Both the position numbers and the translations under genes were made by a program. DNA of 30,245 nucleotides, from the NCBI GenBank assembly GCA_934446355.1, contig CAKSEC010000022.1:1-30245 (forward strand), in the 5' to 3' direction. The DNA comes from an uncultured Oscillospiraceae bacterium (lineage in GTDB: Bacteria > Bacillota > Clostridia > Oscillospirales > Ruminococcaceae). The notes under the pieces are model-generated. The model was not told the DNA's origin. It made no database searches and was given only the letters and a program-made list of their open reading frames with translations. Every line of letters starts with the position of its first letter. Position 1 is the stretch's first letter. Of this stretch, positions 16,161 through 24,104 are shown piece after piece.

Positions 16161-18251
16161 ATGTCGAAATTCAGTAATATAATACGTTCTGCGCTTCTTG
16201 CGGGAATAGTCGTTGCAGCCGCATTCCTGTGCGGATTAAGGCTGCTGGAGATACAGATAGCCGACGGCAGCGAGTACCTCGCAATGACCAAGCAGACCTA
16301 CGTTGCGCAGCAGGATATCGAAGCTGCACGAGGGAAAATAGCCGACAGTTCCGGCAGGATACTCAACACGAATCAGCTTGACTGCAGCGTGAACCTGCAG
16401 AAAGCGTCCCTTGCGGCGGGTACTGAGAACGAGGTCATATACCGCATACTGACCGTGCTTCTTGAAAACGGCGAGGAATGGAACGAGTCGCTGCCCATCA
16501 CAAAGACCCAGCCCTACCGCTTCGTCGACGGCAAGGAAGCTTCGATAGATTCCCTCAAAAGCAGGCTGAAGCTTGGCGTGTACGCCACGGTCGATAACTG
16601 CATGAACGCGCTGTACGAGGAATACGAGATATCCGATTCCTACAGCGAGCCTATGCGCAGGTACATCGCAGGCGTGCGCTATGAGATGACGCTGAAGGAC
16701 TTCAATTACCGCAATAAATACGTGATAGCTTCGGGGCTTTCAAACGATACGGTGCTTGAGTTGAAGGAACTTTCCTCGCTGATGGCGGGAATGGAGATAT
16801 CCGAGGACTGGAACAGGCTGTACCTTGACGGCACGACTGCGCCGCATTTACGCGGTACTGTCGGTGCGATCTCCGCAGAAAAATACGCCGAACTGAAAGA
16901 CTCCGGCTACACCATGAACGACATCATCGGCACGTCAGGCATCGAACTTGCGTTTGAGGACATACTGCGTGGTCAGCGGGGAACACGTGAGATAACCAGA
17001 AATTCCGACGGCGTGAAGATATCCGATGAGGTAATAAAAGAGCCGAAAGCGGGCAATTCCGTCATGCTGACGATAGATTCCGAGTTCCAGAACATGGTCG
17101 AGGATATCGTGCAGTATCACATGGACTTCCTGCATTCGCCGTACTACACCTCTGCAATGGACGCAAAGCAGAGAGGACGAAACTGCGAGATAGGCTCGGC
17201 TGTGGTGCTTGACGTAAAGGACGCTTCGGTGCTGGCTATGGTGTCGCTGCCAAGCTATGACATCAACGACCTTGTGGAGGACTATTCAGCAGTACTCAAC
17301 GCAAAAAATTCGCCGCTGTTCAACCGTGCGCTGAACGGCGAGTACCGTCCCGGTTCGACATTCAAGACCATCACTGCGACCGCTGGTCTTGCGGAGGGCA
17401 CGATAACGCCCAGCACCCGCATTTCCTGCGGCGGCGTGTATACCTACTATGCGGCGAGCGGCTTCAAGCCGGGCTGTACCGGCGTACACGGTGCAATAAC
17501 CGTGCAGCACGGACTTATGTATTCCTGCAACATCTTCTTCTACGAAACGGCAAGACTGATGGGCATAGACAAACTGGCATACTGGGCGACCCGCTTCGGC
17601 GTAGGGCAGGACCTCGGCTTCGATCTGCCGATGTCCACCGGCAGAATGACTTCGCCTGAGCTGTTTGACAAGCTGGGTATCGAGTGGAACGCCAGCGATA
17701 CGATACAGGCGGGCATAGGTCAGTCTGAAACGCTGCTCACCACGCTGCACCTTGCAACGCAGGCACTGACTATCGCCAACAACGGCGTGCGTTATCGCCC
17801 GCATATCGTCAAGGCTGTGTATAACTACGATTTTACCGAGCTTATCGAGGAAACCAAGCCGCAGGTCATGGATAACCTTGAGGGCATGGACGACGTTTTC
17901 GCCGAGGTAAAGGCGGGAATGAAGCTGGTAAGCGACCGCACCTACTTCCTGATAGACGGCGGCTGGTACAACATCTACGACTACAAGGGGATAGGCAAGG
18001 AAAACGTCTGCACAAAGACCGGTACTCCTCAGGTCGTTGGTATGGAGAGGTTCAATTCAACGATAGTTGGCTTCTATCCGGCGGACGACCCTGAGATAGC
18101 GTTCGGTATCTGCCTGGAGGACGGAGAATTCAGCCGTCATGTCGCCTGCAATATTATTTCGGCGTATGCTACGGGCAAATTCGAGCCGCTCTACGACGAG
18201 GAGGGCTATGCGACCCACCCGCTTGGCGAGAAGAAGAAAACCGGGCAGTGA
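16161..18251 (+). CDS. mrdA: Penicillin-binding protein 2 (elongasome transpeptidase)
   Basis: The 696-residue class B PBP has an N-terminal membrane helix (about 9-30), the dimerisation domain with ARGKIADSSGRILNTN (56-71), and GTSGIELAFEDILRGQRG (257-274). The transpeptidase motifs are complete: Ser399-T-F-Lys402, Ser455-C-Asn457 and Lys619-Thr-Gly. It cross-links peptidoglycan along the cell side wall. Its place after mreBCD fits the elongation PBP2 rather than a division or sporulation enzyme; no rodA is present in the window. A weak hairpin in the 49-nt gap after mreD (gcgcag/ctgcgt, about 16115-16135) could tune expression. Confidence 0.92.
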   Translation: MSKFSNIIRSALLAGIVVAAAFLCGLRLLEIQIADGSEYLAMTKQTYVAQQDIEAARGKIADSSGRILNTNQLDCSVNLQKASLAAGTENEVIYRILTVLLENGEEWNESLPITKTQPYRFVDGKEASIDSLKSRLKLGVYATVDNCMNALYEEYEISDSYSEPMRRYIAGVRYEMTLKDFNYRNKYVIASGLSNDTVLELKELSSLMAGMEISEDWNRLYLDGTTAPHLRGTVGAISAEKYAELKDSGYTMNDIIGTSGIELAFEDILRGQRGTREITRNSDGVKISDEVIKEPKAGNSVMLTIDSEFQNMVEDIVQYHMDFLHSPYYTSAMDAKQRGRNCEIGSAVVLDVKDASVLAMVSLPSYDINDLVEDYSAVLNAKNSPLFNRALNGEYRPGSTFKTITATAGLAEGTITPSTRISCGGVYTYYAASGFKPGCTGVHGAITVQHGLMYSCNIFFYETARLMGIDKLAYWATRFGVGQDLGFDLPMSTGRMTSPELFDKLGIEWNASDTIQAGIGQSETLLTTLHLATQALTIANNGVRYRPHIVKAVYNYDFTELIEETKPQVMDNLEGMDDVFAEVKAGMKLVSDRTYFLIDGGWYNIYDYKGIGKENVCTKTGTPQVVGMERFNSTIVGFYPADDPEIAFGICLEDGEFSRHVACNIISAYATGKFEPLYDEEGYATHPLGEKKKTGQ

Positions 18252-18270
18252 GAATCAGGTGAATAGAATT

Positions 18271-18296
18271 AAAGGACTGCAGTTACGCAGTCCTTT
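18271..18296 (+). terminator. Terminator copy 1 after the mre operon
   Basis: aaaggactgc (18271-18280) pairs with gcagtccttt (18287-18296) around a 6-nt loop (agttac). The tail here is poor because the repeat element begins immediately at 18297, so it may have lost its T-run to that insertion. Confidence 0.7.
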
Positions 18297-18417
18297 CAGA
18301 CTGTCGATAAACCCTCATCTTCGTCGTCACTCCGCACTGCGACAGGCACAAAGCCTAGTCGCAGTGCGGGTTCCTAGAATCTGAGGGCTTCTCGCCAGTC
18401 TGGATGTGGACTTTTTC
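18297..18417. repeat. Short relative of the 12963-13305 element
   Basis: The left part (cagactgtcgataaa... 18297-18323) matches the complement of 13273-13298, and the right part (about 18372-18417) matches the complement of 12977-13020 with about three differences. The two ends form imperfect inverted repeats (cagactgtcga / cagactggcga). The core differs and consists of a 12-bp perfect hairpin, 18332-18343/18358-18369. It lies between two copies of the same terminator. Confidence 0.8.
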
Positions 18418-18426
18418 AACAAGCTG

Positions 18427-18457
18427 AAAGGACTGCAGTAACGCAGTCCTTTTTTAT
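18427..18457 (+). terminator. Terminator copy 2 after the mre operon
   Basis: The same 10-bp stem as the copy at 18271 (aaaggactgc 18427-18436, gcagtccttt 18443-18452), loop agtaac, with a good T-tail (ttttttt). This is the functional-looking copy. Confidence 0.9.
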
Positions 18458-18490
18458 ATGTTTTATTCGCTATATTCAGCGTTTCTCTTA

Positions 18491-18519
18491 ACATAATCCG
18501 CACCGCTCCGTCATAAAAT
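18491..18519 (+). promoter_or_regulatory. Possible sigma-E-type promoter of spoIIID
   Basis: ACATAAT (18491-18497), a 14-nt spacer and CATAAAAT (18512-18519) resemble the sporulation sigma-E pattern (-35 near ATATT, -10 CATACAAT, spacer about 14). In B. subtilis spoIIID is made under sigma-E. The match is by eye and imperfect. Confidence 0.4.
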
Positions 18520-18600
18520 GTGAAAAAGGAAATGTCCGTGGGATCCCCCTGCGGTCAGAGGAGTGTGAAAACCTATTATTTCAATGGGGGTGCAGATCAT

Positions 18601-18897
18601 TTGAAGAAAGATAGTATTGGGGAAGCAAATCAGGAAAGATGTGTCATACTCGGACATTACATAACGGAAAACAACGCCACAGTGCGTGCGGCAGCCAAAC
18701 AATTCGGGATAAGCAAAAGCACGGTGCATCAGGACATCACAGTAAAGCTTGCTCAGGTAAACCGTCAGCTTCACGACGAAGTAAAAGCGGTGCTCGACCG
18801 CAACAAGCAGGAGCGGCACCTCAGGGGAGGTCAGGCGACAAGGCGAAAATATCAGGAACTGTCAAAAAGGAAGCTGTCCGCAGCAAGGACAAAATAA
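18601..18897 (+). CDS. spoIIID: Sporulation transcription factor SpoIIID
   Basis: From the TTG at 18601 the product has 98 residues, close to SpoIIID (about 85-95). It carries the family pattern RCVILGHYITENNATVRAAAKQFGISKSTVHQDIT (helix-turn-helix) and EVKAVLDRNKQERHLRGGQATRRKYQ, matching B. subtilis SpoIIID almost motif for motif. SpoIIID is a DNA-binding switch in the mother cell, acting with sigma-E and leading to sigma-K. The TTG is chosen because gggggtg (18586-18592) precedes it; earlier in-frame GTG/ATG codons (18520, 18532) have no good binding site. A CCCCC run (18545-18549) could pair with that GGGGG. Confidence 0.9.
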   Translation: MKKDSIGEANQERCVILGHYITENNATVRAAAKQFGISKSTVHQDITVKLAQVNRQLHDEVKAVLDRNKQERHLRGGQATRRKYQELSKRKLSAARTK

Positions 18898-18907
18898 CAA
18901 AAAGATA

Positions 18908-18934
18908 AAGGGGCTTTGATCGAGCCCCTTTTAG
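18908..18934. terminator. Terminator after spoIIID
   Basis: aaggggct (18908-18915) pairs with agcccctt (18923-18930) around ttgatcg, followed by T-rich sequence. It lies between the convergent spoIIID and phospholipase genes and may serve both. Confidence 0.85.
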
Positions 18935-18954
18935 TCTTGCTATTCTGTTATTGC

Positions 18955-19887
18955 TCAGCCCGAAGCCAGCAGCACCTCGTCGTCCATTTCCTCAGCGAGC
19001 GCAGGCGCATGGCCAACGTTCTCCACATGGACCGGAGTTCTGCCCTCGTTCCAGTCAACAAGTTCCATCAGCCGCTTATCCATCAGCGTATAGCCGTGGC
19101 GGTAAAGTTCCATTATCTTGCGGCTGTCCTGCTCGAACTTGGATATAGTGGGTATCTGCGGGCGAATGACGAACGCCTTTCCCTCACGTTCAAGCTTATC
19201 CATCAGCGCAATGGTCTTGTTGTAGTTCTCGACGCGCTCCATGCAGGCGTCCACAAATGCGGGATAGTTCTTGTACATATGATTTATAACCTTGCGGAAT
19301 TTTGCGTAGTTGGTCGGCGCAACGTTGGTGTCCGGCTTGGTCATGACTATGACGACCCTGTCGCAGCCCTTTTCCAGAGCGTGCTCGATCGGTATAGAAT
19401 CCGCAATGCTGCCGTCAAGGTAGTGCTTTCCGTCAAGTTCGACCGGATCGCACAGCATGGGTACTGAGCAGGTAGCCTTTGCGATAGTGAGCAGCCGCTT
19501 TTCGTCGCTGCTTTCGGTGAAAAACTCTGCCTTGCCGGTTTCGCAGCAGGTGCAGGCGTATTCCACCTCGATACCGCTTTTGAAGTATGTATCAAAATCG
19601 AACGGGAACTGCTTATAGGGGTACTCATAGACCATCTTGTCAAGATTGATTATCTTATGTACCTCCATAAACTGGCGAAGCCCGAAATAGGATTCAGATT
19701 TCGGAGCGTTTATTTGCCGTGCGGTCCTGCCTATCTGGCGGGAAACATAACTCATCGCATTTCCGCCGCCTGCGGATACGCCAACAACATATGGGTAGTA
19801 TATCCCGTTTTCCATCAGCCGGTCAAGTACGCCGGCAGTGAATATTCCTCTTACTGCGCCGCCCTCTAATATAAGTCCTGTTTTCAT
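18955..19887 (-). CDS. Patatin-like phospholipase / acyl hydrolase
   Basis: The 310-residue protein has the complete patatin set: oxyanion loop GGAVRG (9-14), nucleophile elbow GVSAGG (Ser38) and the Asp of DGS (Asp158), giving a Ser-Asp catalytic dyad. The family hydrolyses lipid acyl esters; bacterial cytosolic members of this size (YjjU-like) have unknown substrates. There is no signal peptide or clear membrane segment. It is transcribed alone from the promoter at 19931-19959; a ggtggtgaat ribosome binding site precedes the ATG. Confidence 0.9.
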   Translation of the reverse strand: MKTGLILEGGAVRGIFTAGVLDRLMENGIYYPYVVGVSAGGGNAMSYVSRQIGRTARQINAPKSESYFGLRQFMEVHKIINLDKMVYEYPYKQFPFDFDTYFKSGIEVEYACTCCETGKAEFFTESSDEKRLLTIAKATCSVPMLCDPVELDGKHYLDGSIADSIPIEHALEKGCDRVVIVMTKPDTNVAPTNYAKFRKVINHMYKNYPAFVDACMERVENYNKTIALMDKLEREGKAFVIRPQIPTISKFEQDSRKIMELYRHGYTLMDKRLMELVDWNEGRTPVHVENVGHAPALAEEMDDEVLLASG

Positions 19888-19930
19888 AATAATTCACCAC
19901 CATAAGATCTCTGGATAAATCCATTAACTC

Positions 19931-19959
19931 ATACTAGTATTCTATCACCCTAAAATCAA
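19931..19959 (-). promoter_or_regulatory. Promoter of the patatin-like gene
   Basis: On the minus strand TTGATT (19959-19954) and TAGTAT (19936-19931) are 17 nt apart, about 45 nt upstream of the ATG. Confidence 0.6.
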
Positions 19960-20031
19960 CTTTTCGTAAACTTTCCGGACATATTATTTGTGCATTCTTA
20001 CAAAATAAGACACGCAGAGTGCGGATAATTA

Positions 20032-20066
20032 TACAAAATGACCCCCGACATACTTGTCAGGGGTCA
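20032..20066 (-). terminator. Terminator of clpB
   Basis: tgacccc (20039-20045) pairs with ggggtca (20060-20066), extended by cgac/gtc inside, and minus-strand T residues (cattttgtat) follow. It lies 24 nt after the clpB stop on the minus strand. Confidence 0.8.
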
Positions 20067-20089
20067 GAATTGTTATGCCTTATAGAATA

Positions 20090-22696
20090 TTACTCGTGAC
20101 TTACCGTCAGCGAAAGTTCGCCGTCCTTTTCATCAACGGTGATGGTATCGCCCTGATGAACTTCGTCACGCAGTATCTCCTTTGCGACCATAGTTTCGAG
20201 AGTACGCTGAATATATCTCTTGAGCGGACGTGCGCCGAAGCTGGGGTCGTAGCTTGAATCAACTATAAGCTGCTTAGCCTTGTCGGATATCTCAAGGGAA
20301 ATCTGCTTATCCTTGAGCCGCTTTTTGAGCGAAGCCGCAAGCAGGTCGATTATGCTGAATATCTCCTCTTTTCTGAGCGGCTTGTAGAATACTATCTCGT
20401 CCAGACGGTTGAGGAACTCAGGACGGAACGACTGCTTGAGCAGTGCGTCAACGGACTTCCTTGCTTCCTCGGAAATCTCGCCCTTGTCGTTTATGCCGTC
20501 AAGAATGAACTGCGAACCGAGGTTCGAGGTCAGTATGATGATGGTATTGCGGAAATCCACCGTTCTGCCCTGACCGTCCGTTATCCTGCCGTCATCGAGT
20601 ACCTGCAGCAGGATGTTGAACACATCGGGGTGAGCCTTTTCCACCTCGTCGAACAGAACTACGGAATAAGGCTTCCTGCGGACTGCCTCGGTAAGCTGAC
20701 CGCCCTCCTCATAGCCGACATATCCTGGAGGCGCACCGATAAGTCTGGACACGCTGTATTTCTCCATATATTCGCTCATGTCGAGGCGGACTATGCTGTG
20801 CTCGTCGTCGAACAGCGCTTCTGCAAGAGCCTTTGCAAGCTCGGTCTTGCCGACGCCGGTCGGACCCAAGAACAGGAACGAGCCAAGCGGCTTCTTCGGG
20901 TCGTTTATTCCGGCTCTGGAACGCATGATGGCTTCCGTCACACGGTCCACCGCTTCGTCCTGACCTATGACACGCTTGTGCAGCGTATCGCCCAGTGCGA
21001 GTATCTTTTCACGCTCGCCCTCGACCAGCTTCGATACCGGAATGCCTGTCCAGCGGGAGATTATGCGGGCTATCTCGTCCTCGGTCACCTTGTCACGCAG
21101 CAGGGAATCGTTCTTTGCCTGCTCTGCAAGCTCCTCCTCCTTGGCAAGTTCTGCCTGCAGCTTCGGCAGCGTGCCGTATTGCAGTTCGGCTGCCTTGTTC
21201 AGGTTGTATTCACGCTTTGCCTTTTCTATCTCGCCGTTGGTGTTTTCTATCTCCTTACGCAGATCCTGAACACGTGTGATGGCATTCTTTTCGTTCTGCC
21301 ACTTTGCTTTCATGGCGTTGAATTTCTCACGCTTTTCTGCAAGTTCTCTGCGTATATCTTCAAGGTGCTCCTGCGACAGCTTGTCGGTCTCCTTTTTCAG
21401 GGCGGCTTCTTCTATCTCGTCCTGCATGATGGAGCGGCTTATCTCGTCGAGTTCCTGCGGCATACTGTCCATTTCTGTGCGTATCATTGCGCACGCCTCG
21501 TCGATAAGATCTATTGCCTTATCCGGCAGGAATCGGTCGGTGATATACCTGTTGGAAAGCGTAGCCGCAGCGATTATCGCACTGTCGTGTATCTGCACGC
21601 CGTGGAATACCTCGTAACGCTCCTTAAGTCCTCTGAGGATAGAAATAGTGTCCTCGACGGTCGGCTCGTCTGCCATGACCGTCTGGAAACGTCTTTCAAG
21701 CGCAGGGTCCTTTTCGATATATTTGCTGTATTCGTCAAGCGTGGTAGCGCCTATGCAGTGAAGCTCGCCCCTTGCAAGCATGGGCTTGAGCAGGTTGCCT
21801 GCGTCCATTGCGCCGCCGTTTTTGCCTGCGCCGACGATAAGGTGTATCTCATCAATGAAAAGCAGTATCCTGCCCTCGCTCTTCTTTACCTCGTTGAGTA
21901 CCGCTTTCAGACGCTCCTCAAATTCGCCCTGATACTTTGCGCCGGCGATAAGCGCGCCCATATCCAGCGAAAACAGCTTTCTGTCTTTAAGGTTGGAGGG
22001 CACGTCGCCCCGCACGATACGCAGCGCAAGACCCTCGACTATCGCAGTTTTACCAACGCCCGGCTCGCCGATAAGGCAGGGGTTGTTCTTCGTCTTTCTT
22101 GAAAGAATGCGGATAACGCTGCGTATCTCGCTGTCACGGCCAATAACGGGGTCGAGCTTGTTCTGGCGGGCGAGTTCCACAAGGTCCTGACCGTACTTGT
22201 TCAGTACGTCGTAGGTCTCCTCAGGCTCCTGCGAGGTTACTCTTGCGCTGCCCCTTATCTCTGAGATGGCTTTCAGCAGCTTGTCCTTGGTCACGCCGAA
22301 GCTGCGGAAGATACCCGCAACGCCGCTGGAGGGCTTCTCAGCAAGCGCAAGCAGCAGGTGCTCCACCGACACGTATTCGTCCTTCATGCGGTCTGCCTGA
22401 GTTTCTGCTTCTGCAAAGGCGCGGTCGAGTTCGCCGGAAACATATATTTTGCCGGCTTCTCTGCCGCTGCCGGAAACTCTCGGCATACCTTCGATGAAAT
22501 GCAGCGCAGCCTTTTCGACCGCTGCGGCGTCGAGGTTCATCTTGGTCAGTATCTGAGCGGCAAGGCTGCCGTCCTGAGTGAGAAGCGCATACAGCAGGTG
22601 CTCCTGCTCGACGCAGTTGTTCTGATAGCTCAGCGAGATATCCTGCGCCGACTGTACCGCTTCAAGCGATTTCTTGGTAAACTTGTTAGGATTCAT
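20090..22696 (-). CDS. clpB: ATP-dependent disaggregase ClpB
   Basis: The 868-residue Hsp100 protein has the N-terminal Clp repeats (about 1-150), the first AAA+ module with Walker A GEPGVGKT (210-217) and a Walker B LLFIDEIH, the long coiled-coil middle domain (about 410-530) that distinguishes ClpB from ClpA/ClpC, and a second AAA+ module with GPTGVGKT (about 610-617) and VVLFDEVEKAH. No ClpP-binding IGF loop is apparent. It pulls apart protein aggregates with DnaK. No CIRCE or CtsR-like operator is seen in the short upstream gap; TATAAT at 22719-22714 may be a -10 box with a poor -35. Confidence 0.97.
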   Translation of the reverse strand: MNPNKFTKKSLEAVQSAQDISLSYQNNCVEQEHLLYALLTQDGSLAAQILTKMNLDAAAVEKAALHFIEGMPRVSGSGREAGKIYVSGELDRAFAEAETQADRMKDEYVSVEHLLLALAEKPSSGVAGIFRSFGVTKDKLLKAISEIRGSARVTSQEPEETYDVLNKYGQDLVELARQNKLDPVIGRDSEIRSVIRILSRKTKNNPCLIGEPGVGKTAIVEGLALRIVRGDVPSNLKDRKLFSLDMGALIAGAKYQGEFEERLKAVLNEVKKSEGRILLFIDEIHLIVGAGKNGGAMDAGNLLKPMLARGELHCIGATTLDEYSKYIEKDPALERRFQTVMADEPTVEDTISILRGLKERYEVFHGVQIHDSAIIAAATLSNRYITDRFLPDKAIDLIDEACAMIRTEMDSMPQELDEISRSIMQDEIEEAALKKETDKLSQEHLEDIRRELAEKREKFNAMKAKWQNEKNAITRVQDLRKEIENTNGEIEKAKREYNLNKAAELQYGTLPKLQAELAKEEELAEQAKNDSLLRDKVTEDEIARIISRWTGIPVSKLVEGEREKILALGDTLHKRVIGQDEAVDRVTEAIMRSRAGINDPKKPLGSFLFLGPTGVGKTELAKALAEALFDDEHSIVRLDMSEYMEKYSVSRLIGAPPGYVGYEEGGQLTEAVRRKPYSVVLFDEVEKAHPDVFNILLQVLDDGRITDGQGRTVDFRNTIIILTSNLGSQFILDGINDKGEISEEARKSVDALLKQSFRPEFLNRLDEIVFYKPLRKEEIFSIIDLLAASLKKRLKDKQISLEISDKAKQLIVDSSYDPSFGARPLKRYIQRTLETMVAKEILRDEVHQGDTITVDEKDGELSLTVSHE

Positions 22697-22753
22697 ATAA
22701 TTGCCTCCTTTATATTATAATAGTGTGTGACTTGTTCAGTTCATTGATCTGCG

Positions 22754-23440
22754 CTAAATAATGCAGCTTTGCCGCACTATCGCTTCACGATAGCTTTTCT
22801 CAGCCGCTGCGCCAGCGCCCTCGATATCGGGCAGCTTTGCGAAATACTGCTTCATCGCTTCGTCAAGCATTGCCATATATTCTGCTACCGCCTGACCGAG
22901 AAGCTCGTCCGGTATACCCTCCGGCGGCATATTCAGCGTGCGTGTGAATCGCCCCGGCTCTATCGCAAACAGTATGTCCTGCGACAGCTTGTGCGAGATG
23001 TATTTCTGCTCCAGCGACGTCCACAGCGTGAAGAATCCTCTGAGGTCTGCGTATAGCTGCTCGCTCTGCGTCCTCACGGATATGCGCAGTTCGCCGACCC
23101 GCTCGCTGCCCTTTCCGAAAAGCTCGACCGAGTATCTCAGCGTGGGCTTGTAGCGGTATTTCAGGGCGGTTTTGCAGGCGATGGTTGCGGCGGACGGCTG
23201 CTCCATAAGGAAGAAATCCCTGCTGACTGCGCTGCGTATCGCAGAAATTATGCTTTTCAGCCGCATTTCAGGCGTGACGCAGCTGACACGTTCAGCAAGC
23301 AGTTGGTCGACCATAGCCGAGCGGCTCACGCCGGAGCCGACTGCCAGCCGGTCTATAGCCTCGACCACTTCGTCTGACAGCACTAGGCTGTATATACTCT
23401 TTGCCGTATCTGTCACCTCCTGACAATTCATATTATACAC
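22754..23440 (-). CDS. Ribbon-helix-helix (CopG-like) protein upstream of clpB
   Basis: The first ~45 residues after the TAKSIYS start (SLVLSDEVVEAIDRLAVGSGVSRSAMVDQLLAERV) form a CopG/Arc-type ribbon-helix-helix DNA-binding domain; the remaining ~170 residues (including LKYRYKPTLRYSVELF and SHKLSQDILFAIEPGRFTRTL) match nothing I can name. It is 57 nt upstream of clpB on the same strand, so it could regulate itself and perhaps clpB. The two ATG codons (23440, 23431) lie on the -10 box of a perfect promoter and upstream of its start; the first codon at proper distance from AGGAGG is ACG at 23407, giving (M)AKSIYSLVLS. Confidence 0.7.
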   Translation of the reverse strand: MYNMNCQEVTDTAKSIYSLVLSDEVVEAIDRLAVGSGVSRSAMVDQLLAERVSCVTPEMRLKSIISAIRSAVSRDFFLMEQPSAATIACKTALKYRYKPTLRYSVELFGKGSERVGELRISVRTQSEQLYADLRGFFTLWTSLEQKYISHKLSQDILFAIEPGRFTRTLNMPPEGIPDELLGQAVAEYMAMLDEAMKQYFAKLPDIEGAGAAAEKSYREAIVRQSCII

Positions 23441-23460
23441 CCGTTTTATTAATTTGTCAA
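23432..23460 (-). promoter_or_regulatory. Perfect consensus sigma-A promoter over the start of the ribbon-helix-helix gene
   Basis: On the minus strand TTGACA (23460-23455), a 17-nt spacer and TATAAT (23437-23432) are all consensus. The expected start is near 23425, followed directly by tgtcaggaggtgac, a near-perfect Shine-Dalgarno at the very 5' end of the message. Confidence 0.85.
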
Positions 23461-23550
23461 GGGTTTTATTAATATTTTCTGCAAAAGTTTTTGTTCTCTC
23501 ATCAGCTTTTCACCATTCAAACTGCATACCACTTGAACAATAAAGCTAAA

Positions 23551-23799
23551 TATGTTATAATAAACGCAAGGCGTTTATTATAGATTAAAATGCCTTGCAC
23601 ATACGTTCGCCTCTGGCGAACTCCGTGCATATCGGCAAATTATACCATAACCTTTCGGCTATGGTATAATAAACGCAAGGCGTTTATTATAGATTAAAAT
23701 GCCTTGCACATACGTTCGCCTCTGGCGAACTCCGTGCATATCGGCAAATTATACCATAACCTTTCGGCTATGGTATAATAAACGCAAAGCGTTTATTAT
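23551..23799. repeat. 109-bp tandem repeat, two full units plus a partial
   Basis: Units at 23551-23659 and 23660-23768 are almost identical; a third starts at 23769 and stops matching after about 31 bp. Each unit has three palindromes: ataataaacgc-aag-gcgtttattat, gttcgcc-tct-ggcgaac and ataccata-acctttcgg-ctatggtat. No spacers of unique sequence are present, so it is not a CRISPR array, and no gene is seen in the 23441-23863 gap. It could fold into a series of hairpins if transcribed. Confidence 0.9.
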
Positions 23800-23863
23800 C
23801 AAAATGTCATAAAATTAAGCAAATCCGGCTGAATCGGCGGAATACATAAAGGAGGATGCGAGT

Positions 23864-24094
23864 ATGAGCAAAGTAATAAAAATAGACGGAAAGCGCTCGG
23901 TGACTGTTGTGCCTGCTGACAGTTCCAATGACTTTATATCAAAGAACGACGCAGAGATGGACAAAAGAGCAAAAGCTGCCGTTCGTTCTGCAATCAGCAG
24001 GGCTGAAACCTGTCGTAAGCCGGTAGCGAAGTACGACAGAAAGAGCGGAAAAGCGTATATAGAAACTGCCGATGGAGCGAAAAAGTATGTCTGA
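23864..24094 (+). CDS. Small protein upstream of a zeta-like toxin (putative antitoxin)
   Basis: The 76-residue, lysine/arginine-rich protein (start MSKVIKIDGKRSVTVVPADS, end KSGKAYIETADGAKKYV) has a good ribosome binding site (aaaggagg, 23850-23857). It is not one I recognise. Its stop lies 10 nt before the start of a zeta-type kinase remnant, the place of the antitoxin in many such modules. The frame is intact while the toxin frame is broken. Antitoxin function is inferred from position only. Confidence 0.6.
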   Translation: MSKVIKIDGKRSVTVVPADSSNDFISKNDAEMDKRAKAAVRSAISRAETCRKPVAKYDRKSGKAYIETADGAKKYV

Positions 24095-24104
24095 AAGATA
24101 GCTA

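Noticed and set aside
18462..18490. Remnant of the MITE end region (ttcagcgttt also occurs in the 1178-1498 element)
   Set aside because: The match is only about 14 bp with changes, too short to be told from chance.
22697..22753. CIRCE or CtsR operator before clpB
   Set aside because: Neither the 9-bp inverted repeat TTAGCACTC/GAGTGCTAA nor the GGTCAAA heptad repeat is present in the gap.
23551..23799. Possible CRISPR array
   Set aside because: The units are directly adjacent 109-bp copies with no unique spacers, and no cas genes are in the window.
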